This document shows, in pieces, positions 44,471-53,279 of a DNA stretch of 64,000 nt. The position numbers and the translations under genes are program-made. Each line of letters opens with the position of its first letter. Position 1 is the stretch's first letter. Source of the DNA: Hydrogenophaga sp. (GTDB lineage: Bacteria > Pseudomonadota > Gammaproteobacteria > Burkholderiales > Burkholderiaceae_C); the NCBI RefSeq assembly GCF_019264445.1, contig NZ_JAHVAB010000043.1:57727-121726 (forward strand), in the 5' to 3' direction. The notes beneath the pieces were generated by a model, which ran no database searches, was not told the origin of the DNA, and worked only from the letters and a program-made list of their open reading frames with translations.

Positions 44471-45354
44471 GCCAGCTCGCGCCCGAGTGCTGCCGCGATG
44501 CGCGCGAGCTTGTCGGGGTTGCGCTGCACGTGCACGCGCAGGATGCGCTGGCCATCGGTTTCGAAGGCCTGGGCCGACTCCAGCCCCCCATGGATGAAGC
44601 GCAGCAGGCCCCACTGACCGTTGAGCGCCACCACCTCAAAGCGCACGGCATCACCAAAGCGCCGGTGGGTGGCGTAGAACAGTTGCGCAATGCGACGGTC
44701 TCCGACGATGGGCACGCCGAAGCTGGGCACCTTGCCACCGCCATCGCCCATGAGCTGCGCGTCTTCGGCCAGCAACGCCTGCAACGCCGCGAACCGACCC
44801 GTCGACGCGGCATCGGCAAAGCCGCGCAGCAGGCGCAACTGAGCCTCGCGCGGGACGATGTGGCGTGGCCGCTCGTCCTGCAGCTGGACCTTGGCCCGGT
44901 GCACGATCTGGCGGCACGCCGCCTCGCTCTTGCCCAGCGCCTCGGCCACCTCACCGTAATCGGCATCGAACACTTCGCGCAGCAGAAACGCCGCGCGCGC
45001 CTCGGGTGCCAGGCGCTCGAGCAAGGCCAGGAAGGCCACGGACACGTCGTCGGCGCGCTCCAGCCACTGCTCGGGCGTCACGACGGCGTCGGACAGCAGT
45101 GGCTCGGGCAGCCAGGTGCCCACGTAGTGCTCGCGCTGCACCTTGGCGCTGCGCAGGCGGTCGATTGCCAGGCGGGTGGTGACCGTCACGAGCCACGCCT
45201 CGCTGCTGTCGAGGTCGGCGTGCGCGACTTCGTGCCAGCGCAACCAGGCGTCTTGCACCACCTCTTCGGCTTCAGCGGCCGAGCCCAACATGCGGTAAGC
45301 GATGCCGTGCAGCCGGGGGCGCAGGCGGTTGAAGGCGGCAGTGGGGTCGTTCAT
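44449..45354 (-). CDS. sigJ: ECF41-family RNA polymerase sigma factor (SigJ-like)
   Basis: A 301-residue sigma factor. Regions 2 and 4 occupy about residues 1-165 (RLRPRLHGIAYRMLGSAAEAEEVVQDAW; region 4 EVAEALGKSEAACRQIVHRA). The linker contains WLPEPL. A C-terminal SnoaL-like regulatory domain carries the ECF41 signatures DGGGK and NPDKL. In characterised members that extension controls the sigma activity without an anti-sigma factor. The gene has its own TGTCACA-N16-CGTC promoter and precedes its probable targets. Confidence 0.94.
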   Translation of the reverse strand: MNDPTAAFNRLRPRLHGIAYRMLGSAAEAEEVVQDAWLRWHEVAHADLDSSEAWLVTVTTRLAIDRLRSAKVQREHYVGTWLPEPLLSDAVVTPEQWLERADDVSVAFLALLERLAPEARAAFLLREVFDADYGEVAEALGKSEAACRQIVHRAKVQLQDERPRHIVPREAQLRLLRGFADAASTGRFAALQALLAEDAQLMGDGGGKVPSFGVPIVGDRRIAQLFYATHRRFGDAVRFEVVALNGQWGLLRFIHGGLESAQAFETDGQRILRVHVQRNPDKLARIAAALGRELAVTNPGV

Positions 45355-45362
45355 GGCCCTTA

Positions 45363-45389
45363 GACGTTCGGTACGGCACGGTTGTGACA
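45363..45389 (-). promoter_or_regulatory. ECF41-type promoter of the sigma factor gene
   Basis: On the minus strand: TGTCACA (45383-45389), 16-bp spacer, CGTC (45363-45366), nine bases before the sigma ATG. Transcription would thus start at or very near the start codon. It predicts autoregulation. Confidence 0.85.
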
Positions 45390-45482
45390 GCTGCCACTCT
45401 ACGCCCGGCCATGGCGCATGGCCGGCGCGCATGTGGGGGCTCGGGTACAGTGGCCCGTCGGTACTTCTCACCGACCCACCCC

Positions 45483-46454
45483 ATGCCCCACCCGCCGTCC
45501 CTCGACCCCAGCGCGACGCTGCACTTCATCATCAATGGCCGCTCCGGCAGCCAGGACGGCGACGGCACGCGCGAAACCATCGAAGCGGCGCTGGCCGCAG
45601 CCGGCCGGCCCGGGCAATTGCACTTCTGCGAGCCCGCCGACCTGCGCACCACCACCACCGAGCTCGCGCAACGCGCGCGCGCCGAACAATCGGCCATCGT
45701 GGCGGTGGGTGGCGACGGCACCATCAACACCGTGGCCCAGGCGGCGCACGCGGCGGGCTGCTCGATGGGCGTGATCCCGCGCGGCACCTTCAACTACTTT
45801 GCGCGCACGCACGGCATTGCCACCGAGGTGGGCGCGGCCATGGCCCAGCTGCTGGATGCCCAGCCCGAGCCGGTGCAGGTGGCGGCGGTCAACGAGCACC
45901 TGTTTCTGGTCAACGCCAGCGTGGGCCTGTACCCCGATCTCCTCGAAGACCGCGAGGTCTGGAAGAACCGTTTCGGGCGCAGCCAGTGGGTGGCCATCTG
46001 GGCCGCGCTGGCCACGCTGCTGCGCGCGCAGAAGCGCCTGAAACTGAAGATCGAACTCGAGGGCGGCCAGCGCGAGGTGCACACCCTGACCCTGTTTGTG
46101 GGCAACAACCGGCTGCAACTCGAGCAGGTGGGCGTGGTGGAAGCACAAAGCCCCGACGGCGCGCGCGACAACGGCCGCGTGACCGCCGTGGTGCTCAAAC
46201 CCATCGGTACATTCGCGCTGCTGCGCTTGCTGCTGCGCGGTGCCATGGGCACGCTGGGCGATGCCGACGACATCGAGCGATTCGAGTTCGAGCGCATGGT
46301 GGTCAAGCCCCCGCTGGTGCTGCGCCGCCGCCGCATGAAGCTGGCCTTTGACGGCGAGGTGGTGCACATGAGACCACCCCTGGACTTCCACGTCATGCCG
46401 CAACCGCTCTACCTCCTCAAACCTCCGCTGGCCGAAAGAGAGCCGCCCGCTTGA
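45483..46454 (+). CDS. Diacylglycerol/lipid kinase family protein
   Basis: A 323-residue DAGK-catalytic-domain protein (YegS/DgkB type). The N-terminal FIINGRSGSQDG and the catalytic GGDGTINTVAQAAH are the nucleotide-binding motifs. GVIPRGTFNYFARTHG and LFVGNNRLQLEQVGVV follow, and the C-terminal FDGEVVHMRPPLDFHV is typical. It phosphorylates a lipid such as diacylglycerol, but the substrate is not proven. Its end overlaps the TTG start of the next gene. Confidence 0.9.
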   Translation: MPHPPSLDPSATLHFIINGRSGSQDGDGTRETIEAALAAAGRPGQLHFCEPADLRTTTTELAQRARAEQSAIVAVGGDGTINTVAQAAHAAGCSMGVIPRGTFNYFARTHGIATEVGAAMAQLLDAQPEPVQVAAVNEHLFLVNASVGLYPDLLEDREVWKNRFGRSQWVAIWAALATLLRAQKRLKLKIELEGGQREVHTLTLFVGNNRLQLEQVGVVEAQSPDGARDNGRVTAVVLKPIGTFALLRLLLRGAMGTLGDADDIERFEFERMVVKPPLVLRRRRMKLAFDGEVVHMRPPLDFHVMPQPLYLLKPPLAEREPPA

Positions 46455-47239
46455 GCCTGATCCTGCAGATCTCCGACACCCACTTCGGCACCGAACGACC
46501 AGCGGTGGTGCAGGCCCTGGCGCGACTGGCCGAGCAACTGCAGCCCCGGCTGGTGGTGCTCTCGGGTGACATCACGCAGCGGGCACGGCCCGAGCAGTTC
46601 CGCGCGGCCAGCGACTTCATGAAGGGTCTGCGGCTGCCGCTGCTGGTCGTGCCGGGCAATCACGACATTCCGCTGTTCAACCTGTGGGCGCGCCTGACCC
46701 AGCCCTATGCGGGCCACCGCGCGGCCTTCGGCCAGGAACTCGAGCCCGTGTTTCGCTCTTCCGATCTGATGGTGCTCGGCGTGAATACCACACGCGCGCA
46801 CCGCCACCAGAACGGCGAGGTGTCGGCGCAGCAGGTGGCGCGCGTGGCACGGCGCCTAGCGCGCGCCACGCCTGCCCAGCTGCGCGTGGTGGTGGTGCAC
46901 CAGCCCATCGACGTGCAGCGCCCGCAGGACGTGCCCGACCGCCTGATCGGCCACGCCGCCGCCCAGGCCGCCTGGGCCTCGGCGGGCGCCGACCTCGTGA
47001 TGGGCGGCCACATCCACCTGCCCTACGTGATGCCTCTGCCCGGCCTGGCGAGGCCGATGTGGGCGGTGCAGGCCGGCACCGCCGTGTCGCACCGCGTGCG
47101 CCCGGGCGTACCGAACTCGGTCAATGTGGTGCGCTGGAACGCCTCGCAAGGCACCTGCGCGGTGGAGCAGTGGGACCACGTCGCCACCGAAGACGCCTTC
47201 GAACAGGTGCGCGTCACGCGCCTGCAGCCGGCGCGCTGA
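46451..47239 (+). CDS. Metallophosphoesterase
   Basis: A 262-residue calcineurin-like phosphoesterase starting with TTG at 46451, overlapping the lipid-kinase stop (TTGA). The five metal motifs are visible: ISDTHFG, VLSGDITQ, VPGNHDIP, VVVVHQPI and GGHIHLPY. The overlap indicates coupled translation, so it may work on the product or pathway of the lipid kinase; this is inference only. Confidence 0.92.
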   Translation: MSLILQISDTHFGTERPAVVQALARLAEQLQPRLVVLSGDITQRARPEQFRAASDFMKGLRLPLLVVPGNHDIPLFNLWARLTQPYAGHRAAFGQELEPVFRSSDLMVLGVNTTRAHRHQNGEVSAQQVARVARRLARATPAQLRVVVVHQPIDVQRPQDVPDRLIGHAAAQAAWASAGADLVMGGHIHLPYVMPLPGLARPMWAVQAGTAVSHRVRPGVPNSVNVVRWNASQGTCAVEQWDHVATEDAFEQVRVTRLQPAR

Positions 47240-47254
47240 GGCGTTCGCAGGTCT

Positions 47255-47776
47255 TCAGGTGCGCAGCGCCCGGCCAGCGCGCACCGGCCCCGCGCGCGAC
47301 TCCACCACCGCCTCCACCTCGCGGCGCAGGCCCATCAGGAAGGCCAGCTCGGCCACCACGAACAACGGGCCGATGACCAGCCCCATGATGTCGTCCACAA
47401 AGGCCGGCTTGCGGCCTTCGAAGATGTGGCCCACGAACTGGATCACCCAACCCACCACGAACAGGCCCACGCCCAGCGTGGCCCAGGCGGTGGTGGACAG
47501 GCTGGCCGTGGCCTGCGCAAACGCCAGGCAGGCCGCCAGCAGCAACCCCATGACGATGCCAAAGCGCAGGTCCAGCCGCAGGTAGTAGAGCGTGGCAGCG
47601 ATCACCGCGAGCGTGGCCGCTGACATCGACAGCCCCGCCACCCCGAAGGCCGGGCGCGCCAGCAGCAGCACCACGGCCAGCACGATCATGGGAATGCCGA
47701 CGAAGTGGGTGAGGATGTTGCGGCGGTCCCGGTGGTAAGCCGCGTACTGGCTGAGTTGGTCGTTGAGTGTTTTCAT
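47255..47776 (-). CDS. DUF962 / Mpo1-like 2-hydroxy fatty acid dioxygenase
   Basis: A 173-residue membrane protein with four hydrophobic helices. The N-terminal YHRDRRNILTHFVGIPMIVL and C-terminal QFVGHIFEGRKPAFVDD are the DUF962/Mpo1 signatures, with histidines that probably bind iron. Yeast Mpo1 removes one carbon from 2-hydroxy fatty acids by alpha-oxidation; the bacterial role is inferred by homology. Confidence 0.88.
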   Translation of the reverse strand: MKTLNDQLSQYAAYHRDRRNILTHFVGIPMIVLAVVLLLARPAFGVAGLSMSAATLAVIAATLYYLRLDLRFGIVMGLLLAACLAFAQATASLSTTAWATLGVGLFVVGWVIQFVGHIFEGRKPAFVDDIMGLVIGPLFVVAELAFLMGLRREVEAVVESRAGPVRAGRALRT

Positions 47777-47856
47777 GGTGTCTCCTGTCGACGCTGCACA
47801 GGACAACATCATCTCCACGGTGGCGCCAAAACGCCAGAGGGCTTGCACCCGGGCCG

Positions 47857-48651
47857 TCACAACAGCGACTGGGCGTCGTCCTGTGGCCGCGCAGCCGGGC
47901 CGCTGCGCGCCAGCGCCATCCACACATGAAAGGGCAGGCGCTCGAAGGCGCGGCGTGGCGCATCGCGCGCCACCACCAAGCGCTCGCCCTCCAGCTGCAT
48001 CACGCCGCATTCGGGTGGCACTTCGTCGGGCGCGGCAATCGGCCGGCCCCGGCTGTCTTGCCCCAGCACGTACCAGCAGGCGCTCGCCAGGCCGAGGTAA
48101 GCGGCGCGCTTGGCGGGCTTGCGCAGATCGCCCAGCAGGTCCGCCCGGCTCACCTTGATCTCGTGCACCACGGGCTCCAGATAGGCCTCCACCGTGGTGT
48201 GCCGCACCGAAAACACGTCGGGGCAGGCCATGCACCACCCATGCCCGGGCACATCGGGCACGGCATCCGCCTCGAAGGCACACGCCTGCTGCGGCACCGG
48301 CGCCTCTTCGGATGGGCCCGCCAGCAGCGTGCGTGGCAGCGGCACCCGCAGCGCCAGACCGCGCCAGGCCAGACGGCCCGCGCGCGCCATCTCCAGGGCC
48401 ACGCGCTCCACCAGCGCCTCGTGCGGCGTGCGCGCCGCGCGGTTCACGGCAAACACCTCGGCCAGGCGCTGGATGCCGGCGTCCGTCACGCGCAGGCGCT
48501 CGAACCCGTCGGGCGATGGGCAGCGCTCCAACAGCCCGGCGGCGAGCAGCTCCACTTCCAGCATGTCCAGACACGGCCAGCCGGCCGAGCGGTGGATCTC
48601 GCGCAGGCGCTGGTGGTGGCGGCGTGTGAGGGCGGGGGCGGTCGGGCTCAT
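47857..48651 (-). CDS. MmcB-like PD-(D/E)XK nuclease-fold protein
   Basis: A 264-residue protein with an N-terminal helical, HTH-like part (HHQRLREIHRSAGWPCLDMLE). A nuclease-like core has Asp145 (in CPDVFSVR), Glu164 and Lys166 (in VHEIKVSRADLLGDLRKPAK), then YLGLASACWYVLG. The E-I-K-V-S-R-A-D-L-x-G-D string strongly resembles MmcB, an SOS-induced DNA-repair protein of Caulobacter. It diverges from an Fe-S helicase across a 33-bp gap containing a LexA-like box. It may be a repair nuclease or a DNA-binding partner of the helicase. Confidence 0.7.
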   Translation of the reverse strand: MSPTAPALTRRHHQRLREIHRSAGWPCLDMLEVELLAAGLLERCPSPDGFERLRVTDAGIQRLAEVFAVNRAARTPHEALVERVALEMARAGRLAWRGLALRVPLPRTLLAGPSEEAPVPQQACAFEADAVPDVPGHGWCMACPDVFSVRHTTVEAYLEPVVHEIKVSRADLLGDLRKPAKRAAYLGLASACWYVLGQDSRGRPIAAPDEVPPECGVMQLEGERLVVARDAPRRAFERLPFHVWMALARSGPAARPQDDAQSLL

Positions 48652-48652
48652 G

Positions 48653-48672
48653 CACTGACTATATGTCCAGTA
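48653..48672. promoter_or_regulatory. LexA (SOS)-like box between divergent nuclease and helicase genes
   Basis: CACTGACTATATGTCCAGTA has the CTG-N10-CAG skeleton of the E. coli-type LexA box with an AT-rich centre. Two inner positions differ from CTGT-N8-ACAG. It fills most of the 33 bp between the two start codons, so LexA binding would control both genes. Confidence 0.55.
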
Positions 48673-48684
48673 CCATGCCGCACC

Positions 48685-50979
48685 ATGCACGCTGACGAAC
48701 TGCCGCCCGACGCCGATGCGCCCGCCTCGGTGGCGGTGCGCGTGCTCTGCGCGTTCGCCGCCAAAACGGGCGACCTCGACCTGCGCTTCACGCCCTCGCC
48801 CAGCGCGCAGGAAGGCGTGGCCGGCCACACCACCGTGACCGCGCGGCGCGCGGCCGGCTACCAGCGCGAGGTGGCCTTGAGCGCGCGCTGCGGCGAGCTT
48901 CGGGTACAGGGCCGCGCCGACGGATTCGACCCCGCCACGCCGCGCCTGGAAGAGATCAAGACGCACCGCGGCGACGCCACCCGCATCCCCGACAACCACC
49001 GCGAGCTCCACTGGGCGCAGGCGCGCGTGTACGGCTGGATGCTGTGCGAACAGCTCGGCCTGGAGCGCATCGAGCTCGCGCTGGTGTACTTCAACATCGA
49101 CACCGGCACGGAGACGGTGCTGCCCGTGTGGCACACGGCCATCGAACTCAAGGCCTTCTTTGAATCGCTGTGCGCGCGCTACGCCGGCTGGGCGCGCGCC
49201 GAACGCACGCACCGCGCCGCGCGCGACGCCGCGCTGCAGACACTGCGTTTTCCGTTTGACGGCTTTCGACCCGGTCAGCGCGAGCTGGCCGCCGCGGTCT
49301 ACCGGGCGCACGGCGCCGGGCGCCACCTCATGGCGCAGGCACCCACCGGCATCGGCAAAACCATGGCCACGCTGTTTGCCGCCCTGCGCGCCGCGCCCGC
49401 ACAAGGCACCCACAAATTCTTCTACCTCACGGCCAAGACCCCCGGTCGCCAGCTCGCGCTGCACGCCTTGCAGCGGCTGCACGTGCAGCCGCTGCGTGTG
49501 CTCGAGCTGGTGGCGCGCGACAAGGCCTGCGAACACCCCGACAAAGCCTGCCACGGCGACGCCTGCCCGCTGGCGCGCGGCTTCTACGACCGCCTGCCAC
49601 AGGCCCGCGAAGCCGCCGCCCAGGCGGGCTGGCTCGACAAGGCCTCACTGCGCATCATCGCGCTGCAGCATGAGGTCTGCCCCTACTACCTGGGTCAGGA
49701 CATGCTGCGCTGGAGCGACGTCGTGGTGGGCGACTTCAACCACTTCTTCGACCTGAGCGCACACGCCTGGGCGCTCACGGTCGGCGACGAGCTGCGCGTG
49801 GGCGTGCTGGTGGACGAGGCGCACAACCTCATTGAGCGCGCCCGCCTGATGTACAGCGCAGAACTGCAACCGGCCACCTTTCAGGCGCTGCGCAAAAGCG
49901 CACCCGCGCCCCTGAAAAAAACCTTGGACCGCCTGCACCGGCAGTGGGGCACCCTGGCCCGGCTGCACATACACGAGCCCGCCGTGCTGCCCGAGTTGCC
50001 CGGCGCGTTTGTGGAAGCGCTGCAGCGCCACCACGTCGCCCTGCTCGACCACCTCGCACTGGAGCCGCAGGGCGACAGCGCCGCCGAGCTGCAGGGCTGG
50101 CTGTTCGAGGTGCAGCGCTTCCTGCGCGTGGCCGAGGTGTTTGACGACCATTCCATGGTGGACCTCACCCACCCGCCGCGCGCCAGCGGCCGCACGCGCC
50201 ACCCGGTGCTCACCATCCGCAACCTGGACCCCGGTCCGCTGCTGCAGCCGCGCTGGCAAGCCGCGCACAGCGCCACCTTGTTTTCGGCCACGCTCAGCCC
50301 CACAACCTACGTGAGCGACCTGCTCGGCCTGCCACCCGACACCGCCACGCTGGACGTGCCCTCACCCTTTGACCCCGCCCAGCTGCAGGTGCGTGTGACA
50401 CCGCGCCTGTCCACCCGCTACACCGACCGCGCCGAGTCGCTCGACCAGCTCGTCGAGGTGATGGCCACGCAATACGCGCAGCGCCCGGGCAACTACCTGG
50501 CCTTCTTCAGCAGCTTCGACTACCTGCAGCAGGCACTGCAGCGCCTGCAAGCGCTGCACCCGGCGCTGCCGGTGTGGGCACAGTCGCGCGGCATGGGCGA
50601 GCACGAGCGCGAAGCCTTCGTGGCGCGCTTCACCGAAGACAGTCGGGGCATCGGCTTTGCGGTGCTCGGTGGTGCCTTTGGCGAAGGCATCGACCTGCCC
50701 GGCAACCGGCTGATCGGCGCGTTCATCGCCACGCTGGGCCTGCCGCAGTTCAACCCGGTCAACGAACAGCTGCGCGCGCGGCTGCAGGCGCGCTACGGGC
50801 AGGGCTACGACTACGCCTACCTGTTTCCCGGCTTGCAGAAAGTGGTGCAGGCCGCTGGCCGCGTGATTCGCGGGCCGACCGATGAAGGCGTGGTGGTGTT
50901 GATGGACGAGCGCTTTGCCCGCAGCGAGGTGCGCCGGCTGTTGCCCGCCTGGTGGCGCATCCACGGCGCCACCGACTGA
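48685..50979 (+). CDS. XPD/DinG-type Fe-S DNA helicase with N-terminal nuclease-like domain
   Basis: A 764-residue superfamily 2 helicase. The N-terminal part (about residues 1-170) resembles a PD-(D/E)XK/Cas4-RecB-like domain with Asp79 (GRADGFD) and Glu90-x-Lys92 (EEIKTH). Walker A APTGIGKT is at 219-226 and the DEAH box VDEAHNL near 376. Four cysteines at 282, 289, 294 and 332 fit the XPD/DinG 4Fe-4S cluster. Late motifs are LFSATLSPTTYV, GGAFGEGIDLPG and QAAGRVIRGPTDEG. It should unwind DNA 5'-3', and the nuclease-like domain may process the strand. The MmcB-like gene diverges from it. Confidence 0.88.
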   Translation: MHADELPPDADAPASVAVRVLCAFAAKTGDLDLRFTPSPSAQEGVAGHTTVTARRAAGYQREVALSARCGELRVQGRADGFDPATPRLEEIKTHRGDATRIPDNHRELHWAQARVYGWMLCEQLGLERIELALVYFNIDTGTETVLPVWHTAIELKAFFESLCARYAGWARAERTHRAARDAALQTLRFPFDGFRPGQRELAAAVYRAHGAGRHLMAQAPTGIGKTMATLFAALRAAPAQGTHKFFYLTAKTPGRQLALHALQRLHVQPLRVLELVARDKACEHPDKACHGDACPLARGFYDRLPQAREAAAQAGWLDKASLRIIALQHEVCPYYLGQDMLRWSDVVVGDFNHFFDLSAHAWALTVGDELRVGVLVDEAHNLIERARLMYSAELQPATFQALRKSAPAPLKKTLDRLHRQWGTLARLHIHEPAVLPELPGAFVEALQRHHVALLDHLALEPQGDSAAELQGWLFEVQRFLRVAEVFDDHSMVDLTHPPRASGRTRHPVLTIRNLDPGPLLQPRWQAAHSATLFSATLSPTTYVSDLLGLPPDTATLDVPSPFDPAQLQVRVTPRLSTRYTDRAESLDQLVEVMATQYAQRPGNYLAFFSSFDYLQQALQRLQALHPALPVWAQSRGMGEHEREAFVARFTEDSRGIGFAVLGGAFGEGIDLPGNRLIGAFIATLGLPQFNPVNEQLRARLQARYGQGYDYAYLFPGLQKVVQAAGRVIRGPTDEGVVVLMDERFARSEVRRLLPAWWRIHGATD

Positions 50980-50997
50980 AGCCAGCCGCGCAGGGCC

Positions 50998-52260
50998 TCA
51001 GCCGCCCCGGCCTCGCCCGCGACCCTGCCCGCTCGATCCACTGCCGCTGCTTCCGCTGCTTCCGCTGCTTCCGCTGCCACTGCTTCCGCTGTCTCCACCG
51101 CCATCGCTACCGCTGCCGCTGCTGTCGCCACCACGACGGCCCGAGGAGTCGTCCCCACCGGAATCGTCTCCCCTGCTGCGGCTTCGCCCACCTCCACCGC
51201 CTTCGCGGCGGAACTCCAGCTGGTCGACCACCAGTCGCTGCTGCGCGTCCCAACGCCCGCGCACACGCACCGGCTGGCCCGCGCGCAAGGTCTCCAGCCG
51301 GCCGCCCACGACTTGCAGCGAAGGCGCCAATGTGAGGGTCTCGAACCCCAGCGTGACCTCGCGCCCCTGCACCTGGTGCACATAGCCATTGAGCACGGCC
51401 TCGCCCACCGCGCCCAGGGCGGCGCGCGTCGGACGGATCGACAGGGCACTCAACGCCACACGGTCGTTGCCGAGCCAGCGGCCCTGCACACCCACCTCCT
51501 GGCCTGACAACAGCCCCGCAGGCAGGGCACTCGAGCCCGCCTCCACGCGCGTGCCGCCAATCCACCATGCGCCCGGCTCCACGCGCGTCAGCGTGCCTGC
51601 CACCCACACCGGGCCTTCTGGCGCGGCCTGCACACGCGTGGCGCGTATTTCACCGCTGGCCAGGCGCTGCCCGCTCACACGCACCCACTGACCGGTGCGA
51701 AGACCATTCAGATCGCCCGGTACCAGCGCGGTAGCCGCCTGCCCCATCACCGTGAAACGGGCGCCGGTCGCGTCCACCAAACCCAGCGGTCCCACCACCG
51801 CATCGAGCACGGCAATGTGGCGTGCGCGCAGGGCAGGCGCATCGCCCTCGGCTTGCAGTGCCACCACCTGGCCCACAGACAGCTCGCTTTGCGGCACCGG
51901 GCGGCCATCGCGCAGCACCGGGGTGTCGGGTGCGTAGTCCACCTTGATCCCGTTGACGCAAATGCTGCCAAAGCCCGTGACCACGCCCACGATGCCCGTG
52001 CCACCCAGTCCGCCTTCGGCGACCTGCCCTGTGCCGCCCAGCCCACCGGGATCGCGCGCGCCAGCCACCGCCGGTGCGCCGGTGCCGCCCAGGCCCGGCG
52101 CCAGCGTGGCTGGGTTCACCGGTGAGGCAGCGCGCGCGCACACGTCGGCGCCTGCACGGGATGCATTCAAGTCGGCCCGGGTGCCGCATGCCGACAGCGC
52201 CAGCCCCACAAGAAGCATGAACACCCGACGGTGCCAGCGGCCCAGCCACAAACGGTTCAT
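50998..52260 (-). CDS. DUF5666 repeat lipoprotein with Ser/Gly/Arg-rich tail
   Basis: A 420-residue lipoprotein (lipobox LSAC near residue 25). A Gly-rich linker carries repeated GGLGGTG units. Several DUF5666-type beta-barrel repeats then extend to about residue 350 (GFGSICVNGIKVDY, LSVGQVVALQAEG, LRTGQWVRVSGQRLASGEIRA, VWVAGTLTRVE, LNGYVHQVQGREVTLG, LRAGQPVRVRGRWDA). The last 70 residues are Asp/Ser/Gly-rich and end GQGRGRGRGG. Function unknown. It overlaps the DUF6502 gene by four bases, so the two are one operon. Confidence 0.88.
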   Translation of the reverse strand: MNRLWLGRWHRRVFMLLVGLALSACGTRADLNASRAGADVCARAASPVNPATLAPGLGGTGAPAVAGARDPGGLGGTGQVAEGGLGGTGIVGVVTGFGSICVNGIKVDYAPDTPVLRDGRPVPQSELSVGQVVALQAEGDAPALRARHIAVLDAVVGPLGLVDATGARFTVMGQAATALVPGDLNGLRTGQWVRVSGQRLASGEIRATRVQAAPEGPVWVAGTLTRVEPGAWWIGGTRVEAGSSALPAGLLSGQEVGVQGRWLGNDRVALSALSIRPTRAALGAVGEAVLNGYVHQVQGREVTLGFETLTLAPSLQVVGGRLETLRAGQPVRVRGRWDAQQRLVVDQLEFRREGGGGGRSRSRGDDSGGDDSSGRRGGDSSGSGSDGGGDSGSSGSGSSGSSGSSGSGSSGQGRGRGRGG

Positions 52261-53138
52261 TCAGAAGACTCCTCGCCGGGCGACACCGGCGCCGAATAAA
52301 AGTACACACCCAGGGTAAAGCGCTGCCGAGGCGCCTGTGGATCCAGCGCACGATCGGTCGCCTCGGCCTCCATCGCCGCCTTGTTCATCGCCAGCAGCGC
52401 CTTCATGCCTTGTTGCTCCGCCAACTTCTGCAGACGCGCGATCGAAGCCGCCGACAGCTCGTTGTAGTGCACGCTGCGCTCGAGAAACGGCGGCTCACCG
52501 CCCAGCACGTTGTGCACAGTCGCAGCCGCGTGGTCGTGCAGGTTGTGACCCAGGTAAAAGGCCTTTTCCTCGGCGCCACGGGTGGGCACGAAGGCGGCGG
52601 CGTCCAGGCACACCCGCCCTTGCTCGTCGAGGTGCACAACGCCCTGGCGCAGCCACTCATCGAGCACCACCCGCGAGCGGATGTCGTTGTTCACGCTCGC
52701 CACCAGCGCCTCAAAGGATTGCTCACCCCCTTCACTGGCCAGGCGGGCCAGGGGACGCGGCTGCCCATCGTCCTGCAGGTAGCGCGCGTCACCCATCCAC
52801 CGCGCCGCCAGCTGCGCACCCAGCGGCACCACCGTCGGCGCCAGCACGCCCGGCGTGCGCAGCATGGGCCGAAGGCGGCTCACGTCCTTGCGGTGGACAC
52901 CGCTGACCAGGCTCACGCGGCTGTCTGTGGGGGGCTTGTCATCCAGGCGGAAGTCGCGCTCCGCGACGTCCACGAACAAGCCCTTGAGCAGGTCGGTCAG
53001 ATAGGGGTAGGTGATGCCCTGCGCCAGCATCAGCTTCACCAATGGGCGCAGCGCCTGCCGCAGCGCCCGGACCAATGCGGGAGATGGTCCCGCCAGCGAA
53101 TCAGGGCCAGCAGCAGGTGGAAGGGGTGGGGGTGCCAT
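52257..53138 (-). CDS. DUF6502 family protein, probable DNA-binding regulator
   Basis: A 293-residue soluble protein. The N-terminal region ALRPLVKLMLAQGITYPYLT, followed by DSRVSLVSGVHRKDVSRLRP, looks like a winged helix with a recognition helix in VHRKDVSRL, as known for DUF6502. The C-terminal half (HNLHDHAAATVHNVLGG, NELSAASIARLQKLAEQQG) is helical and may bind a signal. The gene precedes the DUF5666 gene and diverges from the Ser/Gly-rich gene. Three operator-like sites lie in the 141-bp gap. That it binds them is inference. Confidence 0.8.
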   Translation of the reverse strand: MAPPPLPPAAGPDSLAGPSPALVRALRQALRPLVKLMLAQGITYPYLTDLLKGLFVDVAERDFRLDDKPPTDSRVSLVSGVHRKDVSRLRPMLRTPGVLAPTVVPLGAQLAARWMGDARYLQDDGQPRPLARLASEGGEQSFEALVASVNNDIRSRVVLDEWLRQGVVHLDEQGRVCLDAAAFVPTRGAEEKAFYLGHNLHDHAAATVHNVLGGEPPFLERSVHYNELSAASIARLQKLAEQQGMKALLAMNKAAMEAEATDRALDPQAPRQRFTLGVYFYSAPVSPGEESSE

Positions 53139-53163
53139 GTGGATACGGATGGTAACGCCTTGC

Positions 53164-53238
53164 GTGGGAAAAAATCACACGAAACACTTGACGTGGGAAT
53201 TTTTCCCACAATAATCGAGTCGTGGGAAATAATCCCAC
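53164..53238. promoter_or_regulatory. Three evenly spaced operator-like repeats with an overlapping promoter
   Basis: Three 17-bp sites: GTGGGAAAAAATCACAC (53164-53180), GTGGGAATTTTTCCCAC (53193-53209) and GTGGGAAATAATCCCAC (53222-53238), start to start exactly 29 bp. The second exactly fills the spacer between TTGACG (53188-53193) and AATAAT (53210-53215), which read as a sigma-70 promoter toward the Ser/Gly-rich gene. Binding there should block transcription. Confidence 0.8.
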
Positions 53239-53279
53239 ATCAACATCCCACCGACTTTCTTCATCACATGGAGTTCCTC

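Noticed and set aside
51000..51180. Short tandem repeats (TTCCGCTGC type) as a possible CRISPR
   Set aside because: They encode the Ser/Gly tail of the DUF5666 protein, are only 9-12 bp and have no spacers.
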